From: Bacillota bacterium
GTDB taxonomy: Bacteria > Bacillota > Clostridia > Ch29
Assembly: GCA_013540605.1 (NCBI GenBank)
Contig: JABVCK010000002.1
Coordinates: 1 to 32,338, forward strand
Reading direction: 5' to 3'
Length of the DNA stretch: 32,338 nucleotides
Of the stretch, positions 11,445-19,066 are shown one piece after another. The translations under genes and the position numbers were made by a program. Every line of letters starts with the position of its first letter. The first letter of the stretch is position 1. Below the pieces are notes generated by a model, which ran no database searches, was not told where the DNA came from, and saw nothing but the letters and a program-made list of their open reading frames with translations.

Positions 11445-12257
11445 CTACACCACAATACTTTTGACCAGCACATTGACCTTCATAACATTAATAGATGTCA
11501 TGTACTCCACTTCTTCTATAATGCGTCTCTGTACATCCAGCACAGTATCCCTTATGGGATGGCCGTAAGTTATTATTATCTCCAAGTCTATAATCATGCC
11601 GCCGGCCGTACTGTTAACGATAATATTTCCAGTCCTTGAAACCTTCGGTATCTTTTTTATTGCATGCTGAACCAGCGTGGTGATGACCCCGTTTGATATG
11701 GTGTATCTGCCCCTGTAGCTGTATGTCGGCCTGACTACCGACTTCTCCATAGGCTGTTCCTGGGGATTCTTTCCGAGGGATTTTATAATCTTCAGGGTAT
11801 CTATAAAATACCCGGAAAAATCCTTTTTGATTTCAAAGGTAGGAACCGGTATCACATGTTTGCCTTCCCCGATTCTCTGCCTCTTCGCCAGGCTGATTTC
11901 CTCCTGGGTGGCCACATGGTGTATGTATACCCTGTCACTAACCGGAGGAAGCCCCAGCGCTTCCGTTATCCTATCCGACATCCTGTCCGAAGTGCTGAGT
12001 ATAAGGACTTTTTCCGGCTTCAGGCGCGTTATGGCGTCGGCAACATCCTTCCTGTGCTGGTAGTCCATAAACAGGGCTCTTCTGACCGCGGCAACCTTTG
12101 TAGGCTCTTTCTTTGCCGAGGTGCCTGCGACTATTTTGTTCCCCTGTATCAAAAGGCCGTCGTCTATTATTACCTCTATTCCCTTTTCCTTTGCTACCAT
12201 CAACGCTCTATAACTCTTACCCGTCCCGCTTGCACCAATCAGGGAAACAACCTCCAT
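11445..12257 (-). CDS. P-loop ATPase fused to Asp23/Gls24 domain
   Basis: A 270-aa two-part protein. Residues 1-155 form a small P-loop NTPase: Walker A GASGTGKS at residues 8-15, a VIIDDG strand and KVLILSTSD. Residues about 180-270 (TYSYRGRYTISNGVITTLVQHAIKKIPKVS...GNIIVNSTAGGMIIDLEIIITYG...EEVEYMTSINVMKVNVLVKSIVV) match the Asp23/Gls24 envelope-stress fold. Stand-alone Asp23 proteins associate with membrane or cell envelope in Firmicutes; the role of the ATPase half is unknown to me. The ATG at 12257 is weakly supported by GGGGGTGTTTGT upstream. It lies 73 nt after rex in the same direction, with a repeat element filling the gap. Confidence 0.8.
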   Translation of the reverse strand: MEVVSLIGASGTGKSYRALMVAKEKGIEVIIDDGLLIQGNKIVAGTSAKKEPTKVAAVRRALFMDYQHRKDVADAITRLKPEKVLILSTSDRMSDRITEALGLPPVSDRVYIHHVATQEEISLAKRQRIGEGKHVIPVPTFEIKKDFSGYFIDTLKIIKSLGKNPQEQPMEKSVVRPTYSYRGRYTISNGVITTLVQHAIKKIPKVSRTGNIIVNSTAGGMIIDLEIIITYGHPIRDTVLDVQRRIIEEVEYMTSINVMKVNVLVKSIVV

Positions 12258-12274
12258 ACAAACACCCCCTTCGT

Positions 12275-12330
12275 CAGTGGCCAGTGATTAGTGGCTAGTA
12301 CCCGCGATCTGTGATCTAGCACCTGCTATC
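12275..12330 (-). repeat. Heptamer-periodic element 2 (8 units)
   Basis: Eight 7-nt units, complement of the G-N-T-N-N-N-A type (ggtgcta, gatcaca, ggtacta and others). The element ends at 12330, and the rex stop codon begins at 12331, so it abuts the gene exactly. It fills most of the gap before the P-loop/Asp23 gene. Confidence 0.85.
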
Positions 12331-12960
12331 CTACTGATTCATCAAGTACGCAAGCACCATCAGGCTTTCACTAAGATATACGTTTTCAACTATGACATCG
12401 TCCGGTACGTTCAAATCCTCAGGGGCGAAATTCCATATTGCCTTTATGCCCGCATCCACCAATCTGTTGGCCACATCCTGCGCCCCTTCCTTAGGAGTAC
12501 AAATAATTGCAACATTGATATTCTCTCTTGCGATAAAACCTTTCATCTCATCGATATCCATTATTTTCACTGCCCTGATGCTAATGCCTATAAGCCTGGG
12601 GTTTATATCAAACATACCCTTCAGAATGAATCCGGCTTCGGCAAAACCGCTGTAGTTCGCAATAGCCTGCCCTAGATTTCCTGCGCCGACGATTATGGTG
12701 TTGTACCTCCTGTTCAGTCCAAGAATATTTCCTATCTCTTCTCTGAGTTCCTTGACGTTGTAGCCGTATCCCTGCTGTCCGAATCCTCCGAAGCAGTTCA
12801 GGTCCTGCCTGATTTGAGAAGCGGTAAAGCCCATTATCCGTCCGAATTCCTTCGAAGAAATCCTGGTAATGCCTTTTTCCATCAGGTCTCCTAGATACCT
12901 GTAGTATTTGGGTAGTCTTCTTATTACGGCCATGGATATGTTAGGCCTTATCCTATCCAT
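12331..12960 (-). CDS. rex: Redox-sensing transcriptional repressor Rex
   Basis: Senses the NADH/NAD+ ratio and represses fermentation and redox genes when NADH is low. The 209-aa protein has an N-terminal winged helix (PKYYRYL...GITRISSKEFGRIMGFTASQIRQDLNCFG, residues 17-58) and a Rossmann domain with GAGNLGQA at about 92-99. It ends in the domain-swapped helix that forms the dimer. The start at 12960 follows GGAAGGGGGG. Its own promoter carries an 18-bp Rex-type operator, so it is probably autoregulated. Confidence 0.97.
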   Translation of the reverse strand: MDRIRPNISMAVIRRLPKYYRYLGDLMEKGITRISSKEFGRIMGFTASQIRQDLNCFGGFGQQGYGYNVKELREEIGNILGLNRRYNTIIVGAGNLGQAIANYSGFAEAGFILKGMFDINPRLIGISIRAVKIMDIDEMKGFIARENINVAIICTPKEGAQDVANRLVDAGIKAIWNFAPEDLNVPDDVIVENVYLSESLMVLAYLMNQ

Positions 12961-13018
12961 TTCTATCCCCCCTTCCAGCTATTCAATATCCATCTAATTA
13001 TTTCCAAAACGTAGTTTT

Positions 13019-13047
13019 ATTATACCACTTTGTTAAATAATTATCAA
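13019..13047 (-). promoter_or_regulatory. rex promoter with overlapping Rex operator
   Basis: On the minus strand TTGATA (13047-13042), a 17-nt spacer and TATAAT (13024-13019) form the promoter. The same bases 13047-13030 read TTGATAATTATTTAACAA. That is one mismatch from the clostridial Rex site TTGTTAA-N4-TTAACAA as I know it, and it covers the -35 box and half the spacer. Rex binding here would block RNA polymerase directly. Confidence 0.75.
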
Positions 13048-13088
13048 TATATACCCCGCTGTATTACCAAATTTTTTGCAGCTTTATT

Positions 13089-13116
13089 TTGAATAGTTGA
13101 TTTGCTAGAATATATA
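13089..13116 (+). promoter_or_regulatory. Candidate promoter of the ABC-F gene
   Basis: TTGAAT (13089-13094), 16 nt, TATATA (13111-13116), about 25 nt before the coding start. It is divergent from the rex promoter, whose Rex site is about 40 nt away. Confidence 0.45.
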
Positions 13117-13141
13117 TTAGGTTTTCTAGGAGTTGATGAAA

Positions 13142-15046
13142 TTGATAATACTGGCTTGTAATAATATTACCAAAAACTATGGTGTAGAATCAATATTAAA
13201 TAACATTAATTTTCAAGTAGCTGAAAAGGACAGGGTAGGAATAGTAGGGGCGAATGGTGCCGGAAAAACTACTCTTCTAAAGATTTTAGCAGGAATTGAG
13301 CAGGCCGATTCCGGTTCGGTCACCATGCCCGCATCCACAACAATCGGATATCTGAAGCAGCACCCGGACTTTGACAATAGTCAGACAGTTTGGAGCTGCC
13401 TGCTTAAAAATTTCAAGGACTTAACCGATATGGAGGAGAATATCAGGGAATTGGAGAGTAAAATGGCCTCCTCCACAGGAAATGAGCTGCACAGGCTGAT
13501 GGAGGAGTACGGCAGCCTTACCGAAAAATTTGCTTCCAACGGGGGTTATGAGTATAAAAGCCTTATACGGGGCGCTTTGAACGGGCTTGGAATAGAAGAG
13601 CGCCAGTTTGAAAAGCCCCTGGGTCAGCTGAGCGGCGGTCAGCAGACCAGGATAGCACTGGCCGAACTCCTGTTAAGGAAACACACCTTGCTGCTTCTGG
13701 ATGAACCTACGAATTATCTTGATATAAGGGCGGTTGAATGGCTGGAGGGTTTTCTGGCGGACTACGGCGGAGCAGTTATGGTAATCTCCCATGACCGCTT
13801 TTTTCTGGATAAAGTATGCAACAGGATATTCGAGATTCGCGAAAGAAATCTGTACGAATACCAGGGGAATTACTCCGATTTTGCAATACAGAAGGAAATC
13901 CTTCTTGAGCTTGAAATAAAGAACTACAAAATACAGCAGAGAGAAATACAAAGACAGCAGGAGATAATCAAGCAGTTGAGGTCCTTCAACAGGGAGAAAT
14001 CGGTGCGCAGGGCAAACAGCAGGGAAAAACTTCTGTCAAGGATTGTCCCGGCCCAGAAACCAAGTACCGAGGACGAGAGGATCAGGATGAAGCTTGACCC
14101 GCTTGTAAAAAGCGGGATGGATGTTTTGTCTCTGGAAGGGCTTTCAATGTCGTTTAACGATATTATGCTTTTCAGCAACGTCAACCTTAGTGTATACAGA
14201 GGAGACATTGTAGGAATTATCGGTCCTAACGGCGTAGGCAAGACAACCCTCTTCAATATTATATCGGGCAGGGTGCAGCCCGTTTCCGGCATCATACGAA
14301 AGGGCCACAATGTAAATATTGAGTACTATCACCAGCAGCAGGAAAACCTGAACCTGTCCAATACCGTTTTGGACGAGGTCTGGGATGAAAATCCGAAGCT
14401 CGACAATACCCAGATACGAAATATACTGGCTGCCTTTCTTTTTAAGGGGGATGATGTTTATAAGAGGATAGAAACCTTAAGCGGCGGAGAGAGAAGCCGG
14501 GTTGCCCTTGTCAAGCTCATGCTGTCCAAGTCAAACCTGCTTCTTCTTGATGAGCCCACAAACCACCTGGATATTCAGTCCATGGAGGTCCTTGAGGATG
14601 CGCTTATCGATTATACGGGAACCGTACTGGTAATATCCCATGACAGGTATTTCCTGGATAGAGTCGCAACAAAAATCGCCGAGCTGTCTCCCGGAGGGAT
14701 AAACCTTTTTCACGGCAATTACAGCTATTATAGGATGAAAAAACAGCAGCAGGAAGATGCTCTGCTCATGGCCCAGCAGGACAGCGGTCCGACTAAAACG
14801 GCCTTAAAGCAGCAAAAAAGGAAGGAAAGGGAAGAAAGGGAACAGAAAAAACTGGAAAAGAAAAGAATACAGCAGGTCGAGCAGGCTATCATTGAAACGG
14901 AAGAGAGAATTCAGGAGATTGAGCGGCATATGTGCCTGCCCGAAGTCTATTCCGACCATGAGAGAATGAACGAGCTCCATATGGAGATGTTGGGTCTGAA
15001 GGAGGCCCTTGAAGAACTGTACGGGGAATGGGAAAGCTTTGTATAA
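13142..15046 (+). CDS. ABC-F family ATPase (ribosome-associated)
   Basis: Soluble protein with two ABC cassettes and no membrane segments; ABC-F proteins act on the ribosome in translation or antibiotic protection. First cassette: Walker A GANGAGKTT, signature LSGGQQT, Walker B LLLLDEPTNYLD. A charged linker of about 80 residues follows. Second cassette: GPNGVGKTT, LSGGERS, LLLLDEPTNHLD. The last 80 residues form a Lys/Glu-rich coiled coil, as in YdiF/Uup-like members. I chose TTG at 13142 (634 aa) since AGGAG lies 9 nt upstream; an ATG at 13136 has only 3 nt spacing. Resistance versus housekeeping cannot be told from sequence alone. Confidence 0.93.
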   Translation: MIILACNNITKNYGVESILNNINFQVAEKDRVGIVGANGAGKTTLLKILAGIEQADSGSVTMPASTTIGYLKQHPDFDNSQTVWSCLLKNFKDLTDMEENIRELESKMASSTGNELHRLMEEYGSLTEKFASNGGYEYKSLIRGALNGLGIEERQFEKPLGQLSGGQQTRIALAELLLRKHTLLLLDEPTNYLDIRAVEWLEGFLADYGGAVMVISHDRFFLDKVCNRIFEIRERNLYEYQGNYSDFAIQKEILLELEIKNYKIQQREIQRQQEIIKQLRSFNREKSVRRANSREKLLSRIVPAQKPSTEDERIRMKLDPLVKSGMDVLSLEGLSMSFNDIMLFSNVNLSVYRGDIVGIIGPNGVGKTTLFNIISGRVQPVSGIIRKGHNVNIEYYHQQQENLNLSNTVLDEVWDENPKLDNTQIRNILAAFLFKGDDVYKRIETLSGGERSRVALVKLMLSKSNLLLLDEPTNHLDIQSMEVLEDALIDYTGTVLVISHDRYFLDRVATKIAELSPGGINLFHGNYSYYRMKKQQQEDALLMAQQDSGPTKTALKQQKRKEREEREQKKLEKKRIQQVEQAIIETEERIQEIERHMCLPEVYSDHERMNELHMEMLGLKEALEELYGEWESFV

Positions 15047-15048
15047 TA

Positions 15049-15118
15049 GATCGCAGTCGGCAGATCGCAGATCGCAGGTGCTAGATGCTAGATCACAGTT
15101 CACAGTTCACAGATATCC
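15049..15118 (+). repeat. Heptamer-periodic element 3 (10 units)
   Basis: Ten unbroken 7-nt units from gatcgca to gatatcc, starting 2 nt after the ABC-F stop codon. It shares its first three units with element 1 and its unit order (…gatcaca…, then a …tatcc end) with element 8. Confidence 0.9.
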
Positions 15119-15158
15119 GGGTGAGGTCTTTGGGTTTTTATACTCTATAACCTTTCCC

Positions 15159-15200
15159 TGACGTCTGTCATCTGACAACTGGGAACTGACAACTGATATC
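15159..15200 (-). repeat. Heptamer-periodic element 4 (6 units)
   Basis: Six units, on the minus strand of the type gttgtca, gttccca, gatgaca. It overlaps the TGA stop of the asparaginase gene (15201-15199). It is separated from element 3 by 40 bp of unrelated sequence in which I see no terminator. Confidence 0.75.
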
Positions 15201-16221
15201 AGTACATGTTTTTTTCGAATTCGTGCTTGATCTGCTCGGTTGTATAGCCGGCCGACAGAAGAACCAACAGCTTTATCCGCGCCTTCCATGCGGAAAGGTC
15301 CTCGCCTAATATCACGCCCATATTTCTTAGGTGCATCTCAGCGCCGGGATAGCCGTAAGTGCCCGTCAGCAATCTGCCCACCGGTACGCGGGACGTCATG
15401 ACCACCGGTATGCCTTCCCCTACGGCTCTTTTAATACCGCCAAGCATCGCCGGAGGCAGATGTCCTGCGCCCAAAGCCTCTATCACTATACCCCCGGTGC
15501 CGCTGTCCAGACAGGCGTGTACAAGCGCGGCATCCGCGCCCAGGAAGCTGGGTATAATATCCACCCTTTTCATGGGGCCCCCAATGGCATATGTATCTTT
15601 ATGGACCGGCCTTCTGAGCCATACAACCCTTTCATTGTTTACCGCTCCAATAGGGCCCAATTCCAGGCTCTTAAAGGTATCCACCCTTGTCCTGTGGAAT
15701 TTGGTCGCTTCCCTTGCAGCCACTATGTCGGAGGCAAATACGATAACAACGCCCATTTCCCCGGCAGCATCGTCCGACGCCACCAGTATAGAATCCATCA
15801 GGTTCATCGGGCCGTCCGTACTTAAAAGCGATGCGTTGCGCTGCGCCCCTGTCAGTACGACCGGAATACCGCACTCCAGAGTAATATCCAGGAAATATGC
15901 GGTCTCCTCCATTGTATCGGTTCCATGGGTTATCACAACGCCGTCAAAACCCTTATCCTTTAATTCACCTATATATCCGTTCAATTCCACAAGGTCATAA
16001 AGGGTCAGATGCGAACTGGGTACATTGCGGAAGGATAAAGCTTCTATCTGAACTCTACCGTCCAATGAAGGTATCAGTTTCACAAGTTCTTCCCCTGTAA
16101 GTTCCGGATGGGCCAATCCCCCTTCCCCTGCTCTCATGGCAATGGTTCCACCGGTAGACACAACTGCAATTTTTTTAATTTTAACCACCTCGTTTGGACA
16201 GCTATCTTCCAAGCCTTTCAA
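15199..16221 (-). CDS. L-asparaginase (type I/II family)
   Basis: Hydrolyses asparagine to aspartate and ammonia. The catalytic motifs are both present: VVSTGGTIAM (first Thr) and VITHGTDTMEETAYF (second Thr, Asp). Further family signs are LTGAQR and STDGPMNL. No signal peptide is evident, so it is probably cytosolic. The start is uncertain. TTG at 16221 has AAGGA 6 nt upstream but overlaps gntR by 20 nt; GTG at 16188 is an alternative that begins near the family's usual N-terminus. It follows gntR in one operon and is the likely target of that regulator. The stop codon lies in a repeat element. Confidence 0.92.
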   Translation of the reverse strand: MKGLEDSCPNEVVKIKKIAVVSTGGTIAMRAGEGGLAHPELTGEELVKLIPSLDGRVQIEALSFRNVPSSHLTLYDLVELNGYIGELKDKGFDGVVITHGTDTMEETAYFLDITLECGIPVVLTGAQRNASLLSTDGPMNLMDSILVASDDAAGEMGVVIVFASDIVAAREATKFHRTRVDTFKSLELGPIGAVNNERVVWLRRPVHKDTYAIGGPMKRVDIIPSFLGADAALVHACLDSGTGGIVIEALGAGHLPPAMLGGIKRAVGEGIPVVMTSRVPVGRLLTGTYGYPGAEMHLRNMGVILGEDLSAWKARIKLLVLLSAGYTTEQIKHEFEKNMY

Positions 16222-16858
16222 CGTTTTTCCTTGAGTTCCTTATGTGTTCAACGAGAGCCAGTTCGCCTGCATCAACATCTCTGTTTTTAAAAGCCTCGAC
16301 TATTGCCTTGTGCTCCTTGAGGGATTGCCTGGCCCTGCCGGGAGTTTTCAGAGACGCCAGCCTTGTATTCTCAATATAGAACTGAAAATCACTCAAGACC
16401 TGTTTCAATGGACCGCTTTGGGTAGATTCAAAAATTATTTCGTGGAACCTCGAATTCAACTCGCCTACATGATCAAGATCTTCCTTCTCGGTATAAAACT
16501 CCATTAGCTCACAAATGTCTTCGAGCTCCTTCAACTGCTCCTTGCTGATTCTTTCAATAGCCCACCGGGCTGCCAAACCCTCAAGGGATTCCCTAATAGC
16601 ATATATGTCCTCAATGTCTTGCCTGGACACTCCTTCAACTATTACTCCCTTATTGGGGATACAGGAAACCAAACCTTCAAGCTCCAACTGTCTTATAGCT
16701 TCCCTGATAGGAGTCCTGCTGACTCCCATTTCTTCCGCAAGCTTAAGCTCTACCAGGCTGTCTCCCGCTTTGTATTTTCCGTTGATTATATCCTCCCTAA
16801 GCCTGTGAAAGATCTTCTCCCTTAACGAGTAACCTCCTTGACCTACCCCTTTTTTCAT
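16202..16858 (-). CDS. GntR-family regulator, FadR/FCD subfamily
   Basis: DNA-binding regulator of 218 aa. An N-terminal winged helix (LREKIFHRLREDIINGKYKAGDSL...LAEEMGVSRTPIREAIRQLELEGLV) is followed by an all-helical FCD ligand-binding domain with conserved Asp/His positions (DIYAIRESLEG..., FHEIIF, EHKAIVEAF, HIRNS). FCD regulators usually sense small carboxylic acids. I prefer the ATG at 16858, with GGAGGGAG just upstream; an ATG at 16870 precedes that site. It overlaps the asparaginase gene and carries a palindrome on its promoter, so it probably controls itself and asparagine use. Confidence 0.92.
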   Translation of the reverse strand: MKKGVGQGGYSLREKIFHRLREDIINGKYKAGDSLVELKLAEEMGVSRTPIREAIRQLELEGLVSCIPNKGVIVEGVSRQDIEDIYAIRESLEGLAARWAIERISKEQLKELEDICELMEFYTEKEDLDHVGELNSRFHEIIFESTQSGPLKQVLSDFQFYIENTRLASLKTPGRARQSLKEHKAIVEAFKNRDVDAGELALVEHIRNSRKNVERLGR

Positions 16859-16887
16859 GGCTCCCTCCATATATCATTTATTACTTA

Positions 16888-16917
16888 TATTGTATACAAT
16901 ACTAAAATTGATGTCAA
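16888..16917 (-). promoter_or_regulatory. gntR promoter with 14-bp palindromic operator
   Basis: On the minus strand TTGACA (16917-16912), 17 nt, TACAAT (16894-16889). The perfect palindrome TATTGTATACAATA (16888-16901) covers the -10 box. ATTGTATACAAT-type sites are typical for FCD-type GntR proteins, so autorepression is likely. Confidence 0.75.
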
Positions 16918-16953
16918 TGAAAGCATGCCATGAAGTGTGATGCAAGTTTTCCT

Positions 16954-18273
16954 TCATATCACCTGCACCTTCGCCCCTGCAGCTTCCTCAATTTCCCTGC
17001 AGTTTCTGCCGGTAAGGTCATCTCCCCTGTGGTCAAAGGCCACCGAAGGCACCAGTATAAGATCAGCCTTAACCGGTGATGCTTCAAGGGAGTTTATTAT
17101 ATCGTCGACAACCATCAATCCGGCACAGCCTATATTGCCTCCGAAAAACCTGTTCGAAGACTTGATTACCGCAACAGCGCTGCAGCTGCCTTGAAGGTAT
17201 TTCTTTATTCTGGGATATGCCATCTCGCCTGTTACAACGGCGGGTCTGCAGGCCTTGGACCGCGAGACTGCGCGCAAGACCGCGCCCATCTGTTCCGGGT
17301 CTATATCATAATTGAATACCAGCCCTGAAGACTGCCCCTTCCCTTTATTAAGGCGCAGCCTATGTTCATCACCATTTCTGACGATATCAACCAAGGGGTT
17401 TTCGGCCCTGAGTATTTTTTTGAACGCATCCACCCTTGAGACCGCTTCTGCTTCATCAACCCGCACAATAAGGTCTCCCTTTTTGAAACCCGCCGCCTGG
17501 GCCGGTGTTCCGCTGATTACCCCGCCTACCAGCGGTTCGGAACCTGTAATATTGGGAGGCTCCAGCAGGACGGGCAGCGCAACTTGGGCTGCAATCTTTT
17601 CGACTGTACCGGATAAGTACAGGTAGTCCATTTTGCACCGGTCATCCCGGCAAAACCTCGTGTACCCGGGGTGAAATACCCTAAGGGTCCTTGCACCATG
17701 GCTCTCCAGATAAGATACAGCCTTTTCCAGCTCCCTTTCCCACCCGTCAACTCCTAGCGCAACGATACTGCCGTTATAGGGAATGCCATACTCGCCAAGC
17801 AATTCTATCGTCCTGTACATGCTGCTGCCGCCGGTATCATCCAGAAACATCCTTCTGGCCCTGTCGGATAGAAAATTTACCGAGAGATTAACCTCCAACG
17901 GCATTAATAATGCGAGCCTGTCTATTTCATTCCTGCCGATAAGGCTCCCGTTTGTTGTCAGCGTTATAGGCGTATCGGGATGCCTCTCCCTGATCATTTC
18001 CAGGATATCAAGGGCATCCTTCCGGCAGAACGGTTCCCCTTCAATTATGCGCGTCGACGATTCCCCTACGACCACCCTTTGATGAGGGTCAAGAAAATCA
18101 ATCATCTCATTGTACCTGTCCTTTGCCAGATATGGAAGGGTAAAAACCTTCAATCCGGGAGGGTTGTATTTATGGCTGCAAAATATACAGTCAAAGTTGC
18201 ATGCTGATGTTAAGGGCAGTACATTGTGCGTACTCACTGTATGGAGTATTAAATTATAGTCCGCTGTCTTCAC
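16954..18273 (-). CDS. Radical SAM protein with internal PDZ and DUF512-like C-terminus
   Basis: A 439-aa protein of unknown substrate. The N-terminal radical SAM domain has CNFDCIFC (Cys 25, 29, 32, CX3CX2C) for a 4Fe-4S cluster, and GEPFCRKDALDIL and TLTTNGS further on. At about residues 245-300 a PDZ-like segment follows (GGVISGTPAQAAGFKKGDLIVRVDEAEAVSRVDAF). The last 100 residues (NRFFGGNIGCAGLMVVDDI...LILVPSVAFDHRGDDLTG) resemble DUF512. Typical DUF512 proteins carry the PDZ part first, so the order is unusual. I chose GTG at 18273 because GGAGGAG lies 6 nt upstream; a longer start at 18312 has no site and lies inside the BirA-like box. It is divergent from bioY. Confidence 0.8.
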   Translation of the reverse strand: MKTADYNLILHTVSTHNVLPLTSACNFDCIFCSHKYNPPGLKVFTLPYLAKDRYNEMIDFLDPHQRVVVGESSTRIIEGEPFCRKDALDILEMIRERHPDTPITLTTNGSLIGRNEIDRLALLMPLEVNLSVNFLSDRARRMFLDDTGGSSMYRTIELLGEYGIPYNGSIVALGVDGWERELEKAVSYLESHGARTLRVFHPGYTRFCRDDRCKMDYLYLSGTVEKIAAQVALPVLLEPPNITGSEPLVGGVISGTPAQAAGFKKGDLIVRVDEAEAVSRVDAFKKILRAENPLVDIVRNGDEHRLRLNKGKGQSSGLVFNYDIDPEQMGAVLRAVSRSKACRPAVVTGEMAYPRIKKYLQGSCSAVAVIKSSNRFFGGNIGCAGLMVVDDIINSLEASPVKADLILVPSVAFDHRGDDLTGRNCREIEEAAGAKVQVI

Positions 18274-18290
18274 CGATAGCTCCTCCGGAT

Positions 18291-18327
18291 AATTGTCAAC
18301 CACGATATGCATTTTTGGTTGACAATT
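18291..18327. promoter_or_regulatory. BirA-type biotin operator
   Basis: AATTGTCAACC (18291-18301), 15 bases, GGTTGACAATT (18317-18327): perfect 11-bp inverted arms with the spacing and GGTTNACAA core of biotin repressor BirA sites in Firmicutes. The right arm contains the bioY -35 hexamer, so BirA plus biotin should shut off bioY. Confidence 0.85.
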
Positions 18328-18347
18328 CTATTATTGTTATTTACAAT
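18319..18347 (+). promoter_or_regulatory. Sigma-A promoter of bioY
   Basis: TTGACA (18319-18324), 17 nt, TACAAT (18342-18347); the start point falls about 25 nt before the bioY ATG. The -35 lies in the BirA-like box. Confidence 0.75.
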
Positions 18348-18379
18348 ATAATTATAATTCATTCAGGAGGTTAAGCAAA

Positions 18380-18928
18380 ATGAATACAAAGGAAATGATA
18401 GCAGCAGCAATGTTCGCAGCTCTTACGGCCATATTTGCTCAGATCAGCATTCCCCTGCCCTTCAGTCCGGTCCCCATAACCCTCCAGGTCCTTGCCGTGT
18501 GCCTGGCAGCCGCAATCCTCGGAAGCAAACTCGGCACCCTTTCACAACTGCTGTATGTGGCCATCGGCGCCATCGGGCTTCCGGTATTCGCAGCCGGCAC
18601 TTCCGGAATTCAGGCGATAATAGGGCCAAGGGGCGGCTACATAATCGGATTCGTGCTGGGGGCCTTCGTAATCGGAAAAATAGTTGAAAGGAAAAGCCCT
18701 CCCACCCTTCCCGTAACAATGGCGGCAATGCTGGCCGGCGTTATTGTAATATATTTTGCAGGCATGCTGCAGCTTTCCGTCGTTACGGGGATGGACCTTA
18801 AAGCCGCTTTCCTGGCAGGGGTTGCGCCCTTTGTCGGAATGGACGTAATCAAGATAGCGCTTGGGTCATACGTAGCGTATTCGGTAAGAAACGTTTTAAT
18901 AAGACAAAACCTGCTGACCGTTAGGTAG
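18380..18928 (+). CDS. bioY: Biotin transporter BioY
   Basis: Substrate-binding membrane component of an energy-coupling-factor biotin transporter. At 182 aa with about six hydrophobic segments it has the family's early motif (PLPFSPVPITLQVLAVCLAA) and the central GLPVFAAGTSGIQAIIGPRGGYIIGF loop. BioY can work with a shared ECF module, and no ecfA/T genes are adjacent here. CAGGAGG precedes the ATG at 18380. Regulation by BirA is predicted from the operator upstream. Its TAG stop is the first three bases of a repeat element. Confidence 0.95.
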   Translation: MNTKEMIAAAMFAALTAIFAQISIPLPFSPVPITLQVLAVCLAAAILGSKLGTLSQLLYVAIGAIGLPVFAAGTSGIQAIIGPRGGYIIGFVLGAFVIGKIVERKSPPTLPVTMAAMLAGVIVIYFAGMLQLSVVTGMDLKAAFLAGVAPFVGMDVIKIALGSYVAYSVRNVLIRQNLLTVR

Positions 18929-19016
18929 TGGCCAGTGATCAGTGGTCAGTGACTAGCACCTGATAACTACGAACTACGAACTACGAACTAATCCCTAGCA
19001 CCTGGGATCTAGGACA
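18926..19016 (-). repeat. Heptamer-periodic element 5 (13 units)
   Basis: Thirteen unbroken 7-nt units, including three tandem gttcgta (minus-strand reading) and two ggtgcta-like units. The first unit contains the bioY stop codon. It occupies the left third of the bioY/tsaD convergent gap. Confidence 0.9.
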
Positions 19017-19066
19017 TGGGTCCTATAAGGTTTTGTTTACAAAAAAATTATGGCAAGCAGCCGGAT

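Noticed and set aside
18274-18312. Longer N-terminus of the radical SAM protein
   Set aside because: It has no ribosome site and would overlap the BirA-like box, while GTG 18273 has GGAGGAG at ideal distance.
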